A DNA stretch of 64,000 nt from Chondrilla cf. caribensis (GCA_964020155.1 OZ026566.1:1998289-2062288); one strand, 5' to 3'; counted from the first letter of the stretch, positions 51,601 to 62,980 are shown. Notes: a model not told the origin generated them from the sequence alone. Translations and numbers: made by a program.

Positions 51601-54600
51601 AGGTATAGTAGTGTTTGTTCTGACTTTTGCTCCTGCTAGAAAATCCACAGTGCTTGTTCTAAGCCTACCCACTGTATGTTCGTTGCCGTGCAATGCTTAA
51701 CAAGCTATAAAACCTGTTAGTGCGGGCAAGTGAGCTAGGGGCTGTCTTCTCTTTGATTCAGAATATTTAAATTTGTGATATGAATGGTCTCTATACCATC
51801 TTTTCTCCTCTTGTCTCACCCCTGTCATTTAGCTATACAATATTATATCCTCTTTATCTTTATCTTCTATTTGTAGTGCAGCAGTACATTTTCTAGGTAG
51901 GACTGAATTTTCCTTGTTCCCCTTGTGTAGAAATTTGCAGTGAATTGAACTTTCCATGACATGCAGACACACTATATGCATGCCATGGGTTTTTTCTAGT
52001 AAAACTACTTATATAATATGCAACCATCGTCACTATGTACACTGCTGTTGACATAGCATCCTCCACCAAGCTCCCAGTTATATCTGGTGTCCCCCAGGGT
52101 AGTATTCTTGGCCCTCTCCTTTTTTTATATTCCAACCATCTTATGAGGTACAGTCACAGTGACCATATTAAATTATGCTAATAGTCACACCGTAATCCAA
52201 CCACCTCCTTTACTATGATGTGTCTTTCAAGCCCAATTGAGTGTCAAATTAGAGTGGCTAGATGGCATACTGTCGTAAACATCAATAACTCCAGGCTGTT
52301 TGCTACTGGTAGAAAGACAGACCCAGTGTTGACCACTGACGTTCACTATCTGTACCAAATTACATTGCCCAGAATTATAGATTTGCTTTTGATTTAACAA
52401 TAACGTATTCTGCAAGCCACTCTTTTGTGGGTACTGATTTCTTAAACATGTCTGTGCTGCATTAATGTGCATGTCTGATAGCCATGCACCTGAATAAAGC
52501 TCTTCTTTATCATTTACTTTCAGGCCTAAATTCTTTACCCAGTACTTGGATTGCATAGAGAGATGGGAAGAAGGGCTCGTTGAACTTAGCTCGATAACTT
52601 CTGATGTGCTCGGAACTTTGGTGGAGATAAAAGGAGGCTTGCATTCTACATCCATGTTGCTCAATTGGGCATCTTTATAAGGTGAGAATTCCGGATCCAC
52701 TGTGCCAATTGTGGATATTGAATCATCCATTGGAACGAAAAACCCTCCTTCTTTACATGGAGTGCTACAGGCAAATGCAAAGCATTGTGAGTGATAGAGG
52801 CGCTGGAATTGATGTCAATTGGGAGTATGGCTTGTCTCCCAAACATCAACTGAAAAGGCGTGAAGTGTGTTGATTCATGCAGAGATGTGTTGTAAGCATA
52901 GATACATGCATCCAAAAAATCCTGCCATGACTCCTTCTGAGAAGCTATGAATTTAACTATCATGCTCTGTATGGTTTGGTTGAAACGTTCAACGAGTCCA
53001 TTAGCCTATATGAGTATAATATATACAATGTCATATAATATTATAATATTATTATTCCACTGTATATATATATATATATAAGGGATGAAGGTACACATGT
53101 TAAGTATACATATATCGTGGTATAGACCTATATAAAAACATTTTACATTTAATGGAGAATGGTACATGTATATGTCAATTCCCCTAAAGCACGTAAGATG
53201 AAGCAAATAAAACAAACAAACATCAGCACACACACACACTGTCACACACACACACGCACACACACATAATATGCACAAATGTCATATAATATATATAATA
53301 ACCAAACAATTGTACTAACACGGAATACATGTATACTATTCATTCACCTGTGGATGATATGGAGTCGTCAATCTGTGTTCAATCTTCAGCAGCTTCATGA
53401 ACTGCGTATTCAAAGCATTATTAAATTCTGACCCTTGGTCACTTGTAACAACTTTAGGAATGCCGAATCTCATAAACAGCTACACAATGGTATATACATA
53501 TTATAATAATTATGGTGTATATATACATGTGCAACCAATGGCATGAGAAAGTTATTTATACTGGGAGATCAGATACATGCTCATCCCTCCAAATTTTAGA
53601 TACTAATAATCACTCAAAAAAACTCAATGACATGTAGTATCTTCTCTATGTATTTATTATAATATAGCTTGTAATGGTAATGATATGGGCCTGAAATTTC
53701 GGGAATGGACCTCCCTACTGTGGAAAAAAACTGTGTTTGGACTGACCTTGAAAAGGGTTGCAGCAACTTCCCCTGCATGTTTGGAAGGCATTGGTGTTGC
53801 CTCAACAAACTTTGAAAAGTAATCACAGACTGTCAGAATGTACTTATTCCCTTGAGTCGAAGGTGGGGAAATAGGTCCAATGAAATCAATACCAATCTGG
53901 TACCATACAGACACCACGGGAACTGGATGCAGCTCTGGTGTTTGTATATTCATCTTTCTGCCAGTTCTCTGGCAGGCATCACATTCAGAAATCTGGTAAA
54001 AAGGAAAGAAGGCTTAATTATATCCATAATGGATTTCATAAAATAATGATCGAATAATATAGGTGATAAAGGGCTGCATGCACATGACATTGTATAATAG
54101 TATTAGTTAATAACTGAATATTATATGTGACAAGCAGGTTAGCAAGTCATGCACCCCATGCAGCATATTGTATGCATGGTATAACTTTGGTATTCTCCGA
54201 GTTAATTAATTTTGTAGCCTATGTATGTTCCAATACACTCACCAAAGTATTGACATCTTCCACCATACCATGCCACATGAACCGTTCTTTTATCCTATAC
54301 AATGTCTTCGTCCTCCCCATGTGACCTGATGTCGCATCAACATGACAGGCCTGTAAGATTTTCTTCTGTTCGCTTCTGCTCTGGATATATCTTAGCATGA
54401 CCTGATCCTGGAAATATTATAATAGTTACAGTATATATAATTCATAAATACACAATATAACCATGCATGACACAGAGCATGTGGATATAGTCTAGTAAGA
54501 GTATACTGAAAAAATATATGTAATATTATAATGAAGGCTTAGAACAGTTACAGTTATCTCCACTGACCACAGCAATCACTGGCAAAAAGTACTAATGAGG

Positions 54601-55297
54601 CTGATCATGAATGAAGAGCATTCTCCCTATAGTATTATTGCTGTGGTGATTGCAAAACATAGCAGCTACTGTAGCTGTAGGATCGATTGAAAATCAATGG
54701 GCAGGCTGATGGCCATAAATCGTTTCCTAAGTTATTGCTCAGCATTGTGAATATACCTTTCCCTTTTGCATATGCTTGCACAGCAGTTCACCATCCTTCG
54801 ATAGGGCGAATTTCTCTGCTTTGCGTCTTATGGTTCGCTTCTTTTGAAGGGAGGATCCCGTAGGATAGGATTTGTCGGCCAAATACCGGTGCACTTCTTC
54901 GATAAGATTACCTTCAGCGTCCATTACCGCCTCGCTGCCCGCTCTCAAGAAGTAATTGACCATGCTGCAGTGAAATCATTTCGCGTAGGGATACAACGTA
55001 GGACCAATATTTTCAAGGTAGGACCGAATTTTCCTGAAAATTTTGTTCCCCCCGGATCAGATTTTCCGGAAAATTTTGTCCTAGGACGGAAATTTCCGGC
55101 GGACCGAAATTTCCGTGACAGTCCCAAATAGTTCGGAACCGCCTACATGTGTATGCTTCCACATGCTCCTAACCTGTAGCTGCTAAGTGAATCTGCTCAG
55201 GAGGAGGGTCGCCTGAGGACCCTGCAGGTGTGTCATGGCCATGACAAGGAGCAGCTGAAATCCAAAACAGGAAAAACACAAACAGTGCCCATTTCAT
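45634..55297 (-). CDS. ACP7: Purple acid phosphatase, ACP7-like, secreted or lysosomal
   Basis: First exon 55297-55174 encodes a signal peptide (MKWALFVFFLFWISAAPCHG) and PPEQIHLA. It joins in phase to 50407-50216 (VSAFIVMWTTF, the fibronectin-like domain) and 49501-49319 (GDLGYQ). Further exons carry GDLAYD (about 49,235), APGNHEEW (about 49,050), NFTHYRNRFKMPG (about 48,850), FSTEVYFYLEYG (about 48,700), PWIITMGHRPMYC (about 48,500), GHEHNYERFLP (about 47,790), then 47574-47503, 46235-46098 and 45699-45634. These are the GDxG, GDxxY, GNHE, GHRP and GHxH motifs that bind the two metals in this metallophosphatase family, so the active site looks complete. The last exon adds VVKDKHGPEAWQ. Intron 1 holds a whole Ginger-type transposon and another intron a Penelope-like fragment. 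The intermediate exon borders were read by eye. Confidence 0.9.
46495..47395 (-). mobile_element. Penelope-like element fragment with inverted terminal repeats
   Basis: Terminal inverted repeats of about 150 bases (46,495-46,645 and 47,239-47,395) contain CAGCTCACTGCTGTCTTC. Between them the minus strand encodes, over two or more frames, GVVYRIPFSTCPQTHIGQTG, SALAEHA, ESWMIHKET and LNRELGTLPS, the pattern of the GIY-YIG endonuclease end of Penelope-like and related elements. The reverse transcriptase is absent. The whole block lies in an ACP7 intron. Confidence 0.7.
47680..47715. repeat. Perfect short hairpin in ACP7 intron
   Basis: ATGTCCAGTAGTGTCCA, a two-base loop, and the exact complement. 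It is 35 bases upstream (in gene direction) of the GHEHNYER exon. Confidence 0.8.
50907..50949. repeat. Hairpin family CATAGACACTCTAA, copy 1
   Basis: CATAGACACTCTAA faces TTAGAGTGTCTATG around CCTACATTACGTACT. Half copies lie at 50,882 and 23,233; a full related copy lies at 62,270-62,312. Confidence 0.7.
52020..52145 (+). pseudogene. Reverse transcriptase fragment inside the Ginger element
   Basis: STKLPVISGVPQGSILGPLL is a typical non-LTR RT motif, open on plus. It lies where the missing C-terminal part of the Ulp1 domain would be, so insertion or replacement is likely. Ends are not defined. Confidence 0.7.
52227..52765 (-). pseudogene. Ulp1-like cysteine protease domain of the Ginger element, truncated
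   Basis: A second frame (from about 52,765, ATG at 52,730) contains SGAWLSDMHINAAQ, QIVNVSGQHWVCLST and VIDVYDSM, the pattern around the catalytic His and Asp of Ulp1/SENP-type cysteine proteases. Some Ginger elements are known to encode such a domain. It ends at NLTLNWA before the Gln and the catalytic Cys, so it is inactive as it stands. It probably was fused to the integrase before a one-base shift. Confidence 0.7.
52661..54963 (-). CDS. Ginger transposon integrase (DDE), five exons
   Basis: Exons 54963-54757, 54407-54243, 53992-53747, 53479-53348 and 53005-52661 join in phase 0 to 364 residues. An H2C2 zinc finger (ACHVDATSGHMG, then CDACQ) precedes an integrase core with all three acidic residues: IGIDFIGP, SDQGSEF and GLVERFNQ. 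FGRQAILPIDI follows, as in the KRBA2-like integrases of this group. The integrase would cut and join the element's TGT...ACA ends in the nucleus. The start MVNYFLRAG lies 35 bases inside the terminal repeat. The catalytic frame has no stop; the frame changes only after LHLP near 52,765, where the next product begins, so the integrase part could still be functional. Confidence 0.85.
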
Positions 55298-55559
55298 ATT
55301 GAATTGGTCCCAGGGAGATAGAAATAAACGAAGCACTAGATGCAAAGTCCTTAAGTCGGTCGTTTTACGGTTCAATACGTAGCACGGGTCGTATCGATAT
55401 TTAGAAAAGATCGCTCCAATTTGTACCATAGACCCTAAGTATTATACGTAGATCGCATGCACGTGCATATCCCGTGTCCACCACTCACTACAATTCGATT
55501 CGTACGTGTGAGGATCAGGAATCGCAACCATATTATATAAAATCTATGCCGCAACCTAG

Positions 55560-56105
55560 CCTCCGGTCGGCGAGATTGGGTGACGTCATACAAAATGGAG
55601 GCGAGATTGGGGTCTGTGTTACCATGGATATTTTATTCCTACTCTATGAATAAAATTAATTATCCACGGTGTTACACGACACTACAAAAATGCCCCCCAC
55701 CAGCCATAATGATTGATGACGTCATGATGATGTCATGCATCTGTTCAGGATAGAGGGGTAGAGGTGATCAGGTCTGTGGAACAAAATATTATAGGTTAGA
55801 ATTAAAAAGATCCAAAATCCAACCCTAACTCTAGCCCTACCCCTAACAAATGCAAGTATGATGTCCTGATGACGTCAATCATTGTGGCCAGTAATGAGTA
55901 TGTGGGTCCATTCTTTTTCCTGATCCCAATATGCACCTGTTCTGCTTTGTATAATACCAGACAATAGAACTTGTAATGTCCCATTTGGAATTGATACTGT
56001 GATAATAAATATTGGCGGCCACCGCAATTATATGCGTGGGTGACCTCGATCGGACTCCCCAAACGAACAGAAACAATTACCTCGCTAACGCTCGGTAATT
56101 ATTAT
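55560..56105. other. Intergenic stretch with palindromic repeats
   Basis: Contains a repeated GGCGAGATTGGG, several TGACGTCAT-like motifs, and a palindrome AATTACCTCGCTAACGCTCG at 56,075-56,100. The pieces resemble foldback-element ends. Possible promoter of ACP7 lies nearby (55,430-55,560). No coding region recognised. Confidence 0.35.
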
Positions 56106-56673
56106 TATATATTAGTAATCAATTTCAATGTAAGATATTGCAAGCTGTATTATCTGGTGGTATATCACATGCAAGACTAACACGCAATGCAAAATCAAGG
56201 AAGAGAACCTGCGCTGCACTGCGAGTGAGCATACTTATCTTTTAATAGTAATAAGTTACATGGTTTCAGGAACTTCATTCATGTAATTACTTCCAAATGT
56301 TGTGTATTATTATTGTGTAGTATTATATATATAATATATGGAAGCAAATATTATTGTAGTGTAGATGTGTCGAGCTAGAACCACCTTATACCTGCAGAGT
56401 ACAAGCCCTACAAGAAAATATACACTTTACAAGTACGTGATGTGTGAACAAGTCAGTTGATCAATAGCTATCAATACTTACGCTAATTAATACCGTAGAC
56501 AATAATATGATATTCGAGGGTTTTATGATCATAATATTATCCAATATAATTTACTCTACATGTAAACTTTATGATATTGTGTGCATATTATTATGTATTT
56601 TGAAATTGAATTACAGTATATGAGTATTTGATTACATTCATTGCCTAAGACCACCAGCAGAAAATCCAATCAC

Positions 56674-58014
56674 TCAATATTTAGGAATAGTGACACTAGT
56701 TCCATTGGAAGACCTGGTAAGGTTGAGAAGGAAGGGCGCTGCTGTTTCAGACCATTTGTGAGGCTTCATGTAGCTACTAGCTGATGGGCCATAAGCTGTT
56801 TGAAGCATGTCAGTATTTATCACCCCTGGATTCACAGGGATGGCAGCAAGAGGATCTGGGAGCTCTTGAGCCACAGACTTAGTCAGTCCCTCTATTCCCC
56901 ACTTTGAGGCACAGTAAGCTGACACACCTGGACTAGTACTACGACCCCATCCACTCGACATATTAACAATAATTCCTTTCTTTCTCTCTATCATACTAGG
57001 TAAGAAAGCTCTCATGACATTGGCTACACCTGGGAGAGTGGAAATGATAATAGAAGTAAGATAACATTTCCCTTCAGTGCTTACATCACAGCATGCATGC
57101 AGCACGATAAGAAGAGTTAACCTTATCCATGATTAACCAACAATATCATAGGGCTTTACTACAAGGGAATACCACTCTCAATAAGCAGTACCAAAGGTAG
57201 CTGAAACTTCAGTAATATGTATAACTGTTTGTGGTTCAGAAGCTTCTGAAACACTGTAAGACTATGAGGTGGTGTTAAATTATTTTGGTCATTAGGTGGA
57301 GATCTGACGCTGATATTATATCCTGTTTCATGTTCACCATCTCAAATATTTAAGAAAGGAGATAAAAAGGTCTCGTTCAAGACATGGATACGATACAGAT
57401 ATGATAATTACAGGATGTGATGTGTGGCCTGTAAATGGGAATATTACTAGGCATCTTTGTGGTTGTCCCATATGAGCAAGTCCTCCATATACACATAGAT
57501 GTTAGTATATTATTAAATGAAGCTTGTTTAAGTATCTTCTGATACATGTTGCACGAACAGAGTACGACTTTACTAGAACAAATGTCAATATAAATGTTGT
57601 ACTGACAATAGTACGAGTAAACTACTCTCTATCACGTTTGAAAAACTTGATGCACTCACCTACAATATTTACTGAAATGACCTTGTCAAACTCATCCTTG
57701 GGTATAGTCCAGAAGGTACCAGTAGTCAGTACAGCAGCATTGTTCACAAGGAGATCTGGTATAATTTCTTCACGAAGTAGTTCTTCCTTCCACTTCAATA
57801 CGTCTTCGTTTTCGACCACATCCAATACCTTTAAGACATGGCTATCCGGGTTGGTTAATTCATTTGTAAGTGACTCCAGGTCGCCCTTGCACCGTCCACA
57901 GAGTAAGAGCTTACAACCTAAACGAGACAATTCCAAAGCAAGAGCTCTACCTATCCCTCTGGTTGCGCCAGTTATCAACACCGTCCTTCTAAATTCAACC
58001 ATTAAATTCTTCAA
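56674..58014 (-). CDS. Short-chain dehydrogenase/reductase
   Basis: Two exons, 58014-57660 and 57029-56674, join in frame (phase 1) to 236 residues. The Rossmann fold shows the cofactor motif TGATRGIGRA, the NNAA motif (LLVNNAAVLTTG), the catalytic Ser region NMSSGWG and the active-site SAYCASK, followed by PGVINTDM. All catalytic residues of classical SDRs are present. Length is typical of single-domain cytosolic enzymes. The substrate cannot be told from sequence; an Arg after the glycine motif and CGRC at the end of beta-2 would suit NADP. An in-frame ATG four codons later (MVEFRR) is an alternative start. Its neighbours are unrelated to it. Confidence 0.9.
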
Positions 58015-58276
58015 CGTAAACGTATAGTCTAGTTTATCACGGACGTAATACTCTGTACTAGGTGATCGTTGTAGATACTGGTTGTTATAGTATGGAAGAT
58101 CTATGAAAATACTACGTGTCTAGTCTATCTACACCGCCGTAGACCTCCAGTTATGGGCCTGGGGCGCTAATGGCCAAGCAACTAGGTGTGAATCAAGATA
58201 TCTTCAAAGATGCTTTTGGATCAATCCAGGAATGAAGTGAGAGAATGTATCCGTGTTGCCCTCGATAACCAACTGA

Positions 58277-59766
58277 TTTAGGGGGAAGGTTAGGTTAGGT
58301 TAGGTTAGGTATACTTATTTAGACTGGAGAGGCCACTAGCCCAGAGGGCTACTATCAAGGCTCCCAGTAAAAGAAACACAGATAAGCATGTACAAAACTG
58401 AATTAGAAAAGTAATTGATAAATAAATAAGTGAATATACTGTAAGTAAATTGTTAACGGTGGGGAAAAATATATATAAATATAAATATATATTTACAATA
58501 TATAAATAATTGAAATAATACATTACTGAGATATTATTACATTGATTATTAATACACAAATAAAGCAGACACTTAAGATGAGTAAAATAGAATAACATGC
58601 AACAATATAACAATAAGTACAACAACATGCAACAATGCACAGAGATAAGGTACACAAAAGCTAGTTGATGTTACAAAAATATGTGCATGCATGAGTAGTA
58701 AATGTATCCAGGGACTGTGCTAACTTGGCCTCAGTGGGGAGACAATTCCATGTCTTGGGACCAAAGAATGCGAAAGCCTTTTTTCCGAACTCTGATGTAG
58801 GCTGGGGAGCTGGAGATTGCCTCGGGTGGAGCTACGGGTTGTGTGGTGGCTTTTGGTACAAGACTGGAGCAGTGGTGATAGGTAGCCTGGGCCGAGATTG
58901 TTGCAGGCCTTGAATACCTGGGTGGAAATATGAGTGTTGCGGCGGTCTTGCAGTGAAGGCCAACTCAGTTGGTCTCGTATCCATGTGGCAGAGGTGGATT
59001 TCTGCTTCTTCAAAATTACACGACCGGCATAGTTCTGGAGTCGCTCCAGACATAGTGCTTGCTCCCGTGTACAACTGTTCCACACAACATCACAGTAATC
59101 GAACGATGGAAGTATATAAGCATTGTAAAACTGCAGCATCGCCCTCTTGGGAAGGAACCAGGACATTTGCCGCAGGAGATTGATACTCCTGGACACCTTG
59201 TTTGTGACCAGGGCAATGTGGTCGTCCCAGGTCAGGTGTTCATTGATCATGCAGCCGAGGAACTTGAAGCTGGAAACTTGTTCGATTCGGGTGTCGCTGA
59301 GATGCAAAACAAGTGGTGGTGGTGACTTGCGGCGGGAATGAATAAGCATACACTTAGTTTTCACAAGATTGAGACGAAGCTTGTTGTGAGTCATCCAATC
59401 GTGGCACTTGGTGAGGGCAGAGGACAGGGTACTGGTGATGTGATCGACTGCTGACCCAATTGCGTAGATAGTAGTATCATCAGCAAAGAGAACTGTCGTA
59501 CAATTTGATGAAAAGACAGAGGGTAAATCATTGATATGCACTGAGAACAAATTGGGACCAAGAACTGAGCCTTGAGGTACACCAGCAGTAATCGGCAAGG
59601 GTTGGGACTTGGTTCCTGCAATAACTGAGCACTGGGATCGATTGGAAAGATACTACTTGAACCACTGAAGGGTGGAGGACACAGCACCGCATTGGGACAA
59701 TTTGCTAAGTAGTAAGCCATGGTCGACAGAGTCAAAGGCTTTTGACACGTCAAGGGAAGGGGGAGA
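58277..59766 (-). pseudogene. Non-LTR retrotransposon, 5'-truncated copy
   Basis: RT from DVSKAFDSVDHGLLL (59,740) through AGVPQGSVLGP, the catalytic FADDTT (about 59,490), QVSSFKFLGC and AGRVIL to a stop at 58,720. One in-frame TAG (WFK*YLSNRS, about 59,645) and truncation of the 5' part make it inactive. The 3' region carries GGGAGCCTT...GTGGCCTCTCCAGT (58,322-58,367) and ends in a CCTAA pentamer run (58,286-58,309). Confidence 0.88.
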
Positions 59767-59954
59767 TATTAATTATTGAAGATATATACATTTGTACAAT
59801 GATGAGTAGGCCTAGGACACAGGTTGAAAAATGCAATAAAGCATCTAAGCCTGGCAAGGCAAGTCAATTTAAAACAGTGAAGACAAAGGTACAGATTTAA
59901 TAATTACATTAATTAAAATTTACAGATAGAAAATAGTGATGGACATCAAGATGG

Positions 59955-61340
59955 TCATATTAGTTGTTCCTGATTGATATTAATTCCAAAATGGTTTTGG
60001 GATAGAGATGGATTCAGAGCAGAGGCCATTTCTTTTATGAGGGGGTCATCTGAAAGTTGTACTGAAGCTAACAGTTGCACTTTGACTTCGGCGTATTGGT
60101 ATTTCAGGTGGGGAACTTTAAGAGTGTTGGGATGGAAGATGGCAGTCAAGGTAAAGCATTTGGGAATGCTAAGCCATTTCTTGATGAAACCAGTTGCTTT
60201 CCATCTGGGTGGTTGAGATGGATGTTTGAGAAATAGCATTTGCTGATAAAAAGAAACTGAGAGCTGGCACCAAGTAATGTTTGTATATCCATAACTTGAA
60301 CTCCCCGCAAATAGGCCTCGCATGAAGGTCTTGTTGGTTGTTTTTCCATGCTGGAAGATAATGGAGATGCACTTGTCTGGACGAATGGTTAAGCCAAGTG
60401 TACAGCACTTGGTATCCAGTTCTAGAGGGTTTCCTGATGTTCCCTAACATCCTCGGATAGAATTGTTAGGTCGTCAGCAAATTCTTTGGCCTTGTGTGGA
60501 TTGGAGAGGCGACAAGGTTGACTTTCATCAAGGACTTTTGGGGTGTAAGCTGGTGGAGACTTGACTAGGGGCAGGTAGTGTTTATTGTAACAGTTGCCCT
60601 TGGCATATGCCCAGGTGGTGGTACTGAGGTCCACATGTTCATATGTGTCACCCCTGTAACCCACTTCAGAGAGACCTTCAGATAGGTGTTCCGATACGCG
60701 ACAAAGATACAAACCGGATGGTTTTGTAGATTGTGGCTTGTTCCATTTCAAATAGATGACCAGCCCAGGCCTAACAGGTGTCATTTCAAATTTCTCCTCG
60801 ATGCTGGTGATAGGCATATAATGTGTGACCCAATCAGGTAGAGTGGGTTGGTGGAACATACCGCTGTCTTGGAAGGCATCTTAAAATAGTTGAAGTCTTT
60901 GTTGAGAGGTGGAACCTGCATGGGTTGTTTTGTTGGAGAAAACTGCTGATTTTGCAAATCTTCATGGATCCTTGCGGAAGGCTCCTTCCTGTTTCTTGGT
61001 ACTCTGTTGGTGTTCTGAGACTCTAGCAGCCTGTTTCATACAATTGTGCACTCGAACTGCATTCAGGAATTGTGTTGGATTGGAGGTAAAGGACTTTCAA
61101 GTCTGATTTTTTAGGCGGGCTAATCTGTCCATCCCAATGATAACGTCACGGATCCTATTTACCTGTATGTGTTCTCAGTTGTTGCATTTTGCTTTAGGTA
61201 GAAGGTCTTTCTCCAGAAGGAATGAAGATAGTACTTGTGAGAAATAGATAGCCGCTTCGGTGGTCGATATATCATCAGAGTTCAATCGTTGCGAAAGTGG
61301 AAGTAACACGGAGGATAATTCTTGATCAATCAGTTAATAG
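59955..61340 (-). pseudogene. Second RT element relic, different family
   Basis: Frames on minus carry DPWRFAKSAVF (about 60,970), ADDLTILSEDV (about 60,460), RPDKCISIIFQ (about 60,380), GEFKLWIYKHYLVPALSFFL (about 60,270) and KKWLSIPKCFTLTAIFHP (about 60,170). This is a reverse transcriptase family with ADDLTxL motif that is frequent in sponge predicted proteins. The central part between about 60,720 and 60,500 is deleted and several frames are used. Confidence 0.75.
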
Positions 61341-61374
61341 TTCTGGGATTGTTTGCTGAGTTGTCAATCTTCTC

Positions 61375-61456
61375 GTTATGGTATGGTATGGTATGGTATC
61401 ATTATTATACTGGAGAGGCCACTAGCCCAATGGGCTACTACTAAGGCTCCCAGTTT
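61375..61456 (-). repeat. 3'-end fragment of the 58.3-59.8 kb element family
   Basis: Same terminal segment (CTGGAGAGGCCACTAGCCCA, 61,411) as at 58,322, here with a GGTAT pentamer run (61,378-61,399). No body is attached. Confidence 0.75.
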
Positions 61457-61860
61457 GTTTGTTTGTTTTGTTTGTTGTTTGTTTATTATAATTATTGTCA
61501 TCTTCGAAAATTGGAGATTTATTTGCGAATGGTGATGTACCTTTTACTGATTCAAAATTGTTTTGTTTTACAATTCAAGCTCTCTTACTTTCACAGTACA
61601 AACTCATGCACATCAATATATGTATCCCGATTGGTGATATTGTCACTTAAGTTCAAAGGCATCGACTGGAGTACATTCGCGATGTACTGGGGTACAACAC
61701 TTATTAGTGATGTACCCCGGTCTTTAAGTGACTGGTATTAATTAATCACCAGCCATTGTTATGTGCCCATTGTGTATTCTCGGCTGTATTCTTGGCTCGA
61801 GCCATTCTTCGACGTTCTCGACGGGGTTTGAAAAAGGTTGTTTCTCGGATTTTCCATTAG

Positions 61861-62148
61861 AAGAAGCCATAACCGTTGCTTCGTTCGTTCGGTAAGTATC
61901 CTAAGCCTCGTTGGTTCGGCAAGTTTCCTCGTTCGTTCGGTAAATACTCTGAAACTCGTTGGTTCGGCAAGTTTCTTTGTTCGTTCGGTAAATACTCTGA
62001 AACTCGTTGGTTCGATGAGTTTCTTCGTTCACTCGGTAAATATTCCTAGGCTCGTGGATTCGGCCACTTTCCTCGTTCATTCGATAAGTGTCCTGACGCT
62101 CGTTGGTTCGGGAAGTACGGACAGCCAAGAAGCCATCTGAATTGGTTG
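61861..62148. repeat. 48-base minisatellite open on both strands
   Basis: Units begin at 61,861 (degenerate), 61,909, 61,957, 62,005, 62,053 and 62,101. The consensus contains CGTTGGTTCGGCAAGTTTC and GTTCGTTCGGTAAATACTCT. Because 48 is divisible by three, both strands stay open: minus reads SIYRTNEETCRTNEF repeats and plus reads VRSVNTLKLVGSASFF repeats. On minus, an ATG at 62,207 (MDFVHDIEKDDFLKELEVA) lies just upstream but in another frame. Confidence 0.85.
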
Positions 62149-62269
62149 ATAGCAACCTCCAGCTCTTTGAGAAAATCGTCTTTTTCGATGTCGTGAACGA
62201 AATCCATCTCCGCTGCTCGTAATCGTGCTATTGAACGGGATACAACTATTACATACACGTAGCTTTTAA

Positions 62270-62312
62270 CATAGATACTCTAAACTACGTAACCTAGTTT
62301 AGAGTGTCTATG
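62270..62312. repeat. Hairpin family CATAGACACTCTAA, copy 2
   Basis: CATAGATACTCTAAACTACG and the facing CTAGTTTAGAGTGTCTATG; related to 50,907-50,949. Confidence 0.7.
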
Positions 62313-62980
62313 CTTTTAGCATCATCAATTTACTTAGCGTGATGATTTGTGCCATATAAGATTTTTTCCTTCAAAAATATATATAGTGTATTAGATGATG
62401 TATTAGCTCTATGTGGTATGCCCGTTTCAAGATGTAATGTTCATAACCTATTTCTTATTAATAACATTATTATAATATTTTTTGTTTCTTATGTATGTTA
62501 ACCCAATTGCCATTGTATCTTGTGGAGTGCTACATTGGACCTATCCGTGTCCTAGCACCTTATGGTGTGGTGCACTTTAATAATATTGATTGATTGATTG
62601 ATTGATATAGTCTTTTTAAGAGCGTATATGTATATTCATTGGATTAGTGGGGTTAGGATATACTGTACATACCTATACACATATTTTTTACTGTACCACA
62701 GTTTAGGGGTACATGCATCCATAAATTCTAGTTTAATATGCTGTATTTCAATTTTGAAGATATGGCAGATTTAAAGAATTTGGCAGATCAACTTGATATG
62801 TTCAATACTGTTTGTATATTAAATTGGTATTGGGAAATGTGGTGGATGAAAGATTTGGCTGATCAACATGAATTCACTGTACATGTATTTGTTGTGTTCT
62901 ATAGGGAAGACAATCAGCAAGTAGTCTCTATAATATGTAACAACTAATTGTGACAATAATTAAATGCCTTCATTTTTCAG

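Larger units (their letters stand above)
51274..55120 (-). mobile_element. Ginger-type DNA transposon, 3,847 bp, near complete ends
   Basis: Terminal inverted repeats of 123 bases (51,274-51,396 and 54,998-55,120) differ at about one position and start TGTCACGGAAATTTCGG. The element is flanked by a 4-bp direct repeat GTCC (51,270-51,273 and 55,121-55,124). TGT...ACA ends and a 4-bp target duplication with a Ty3/gypsy-like integrase are the known features of Ginger elements. It carries an intron-containing integrase gene and an Ulp1-like frame on the minus strand, and sits in ACP7 intron 1 in the same orientation. Confidence 0.88.

Noticed and set aside
45634..55297. ACP7 as a pseudogene because of its large transposon load
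   Set aside because: The exon junctions checked keep the frame (exon 1 to exon 3 and the last three exons) and all metal-binding motifs are present.
58286..58309. Interstitial telomere repeat
   Set aside because: The CCTAA run is short and directly follows a retroelement 3' end that carries another pentamer elsewhere, so a retroelement tail is the better reading.
61861..62148. CRISPR-like array
   Set aside because: Units are contiguous 48-base tandem repeats without spacers, in a eukaryotic setting.
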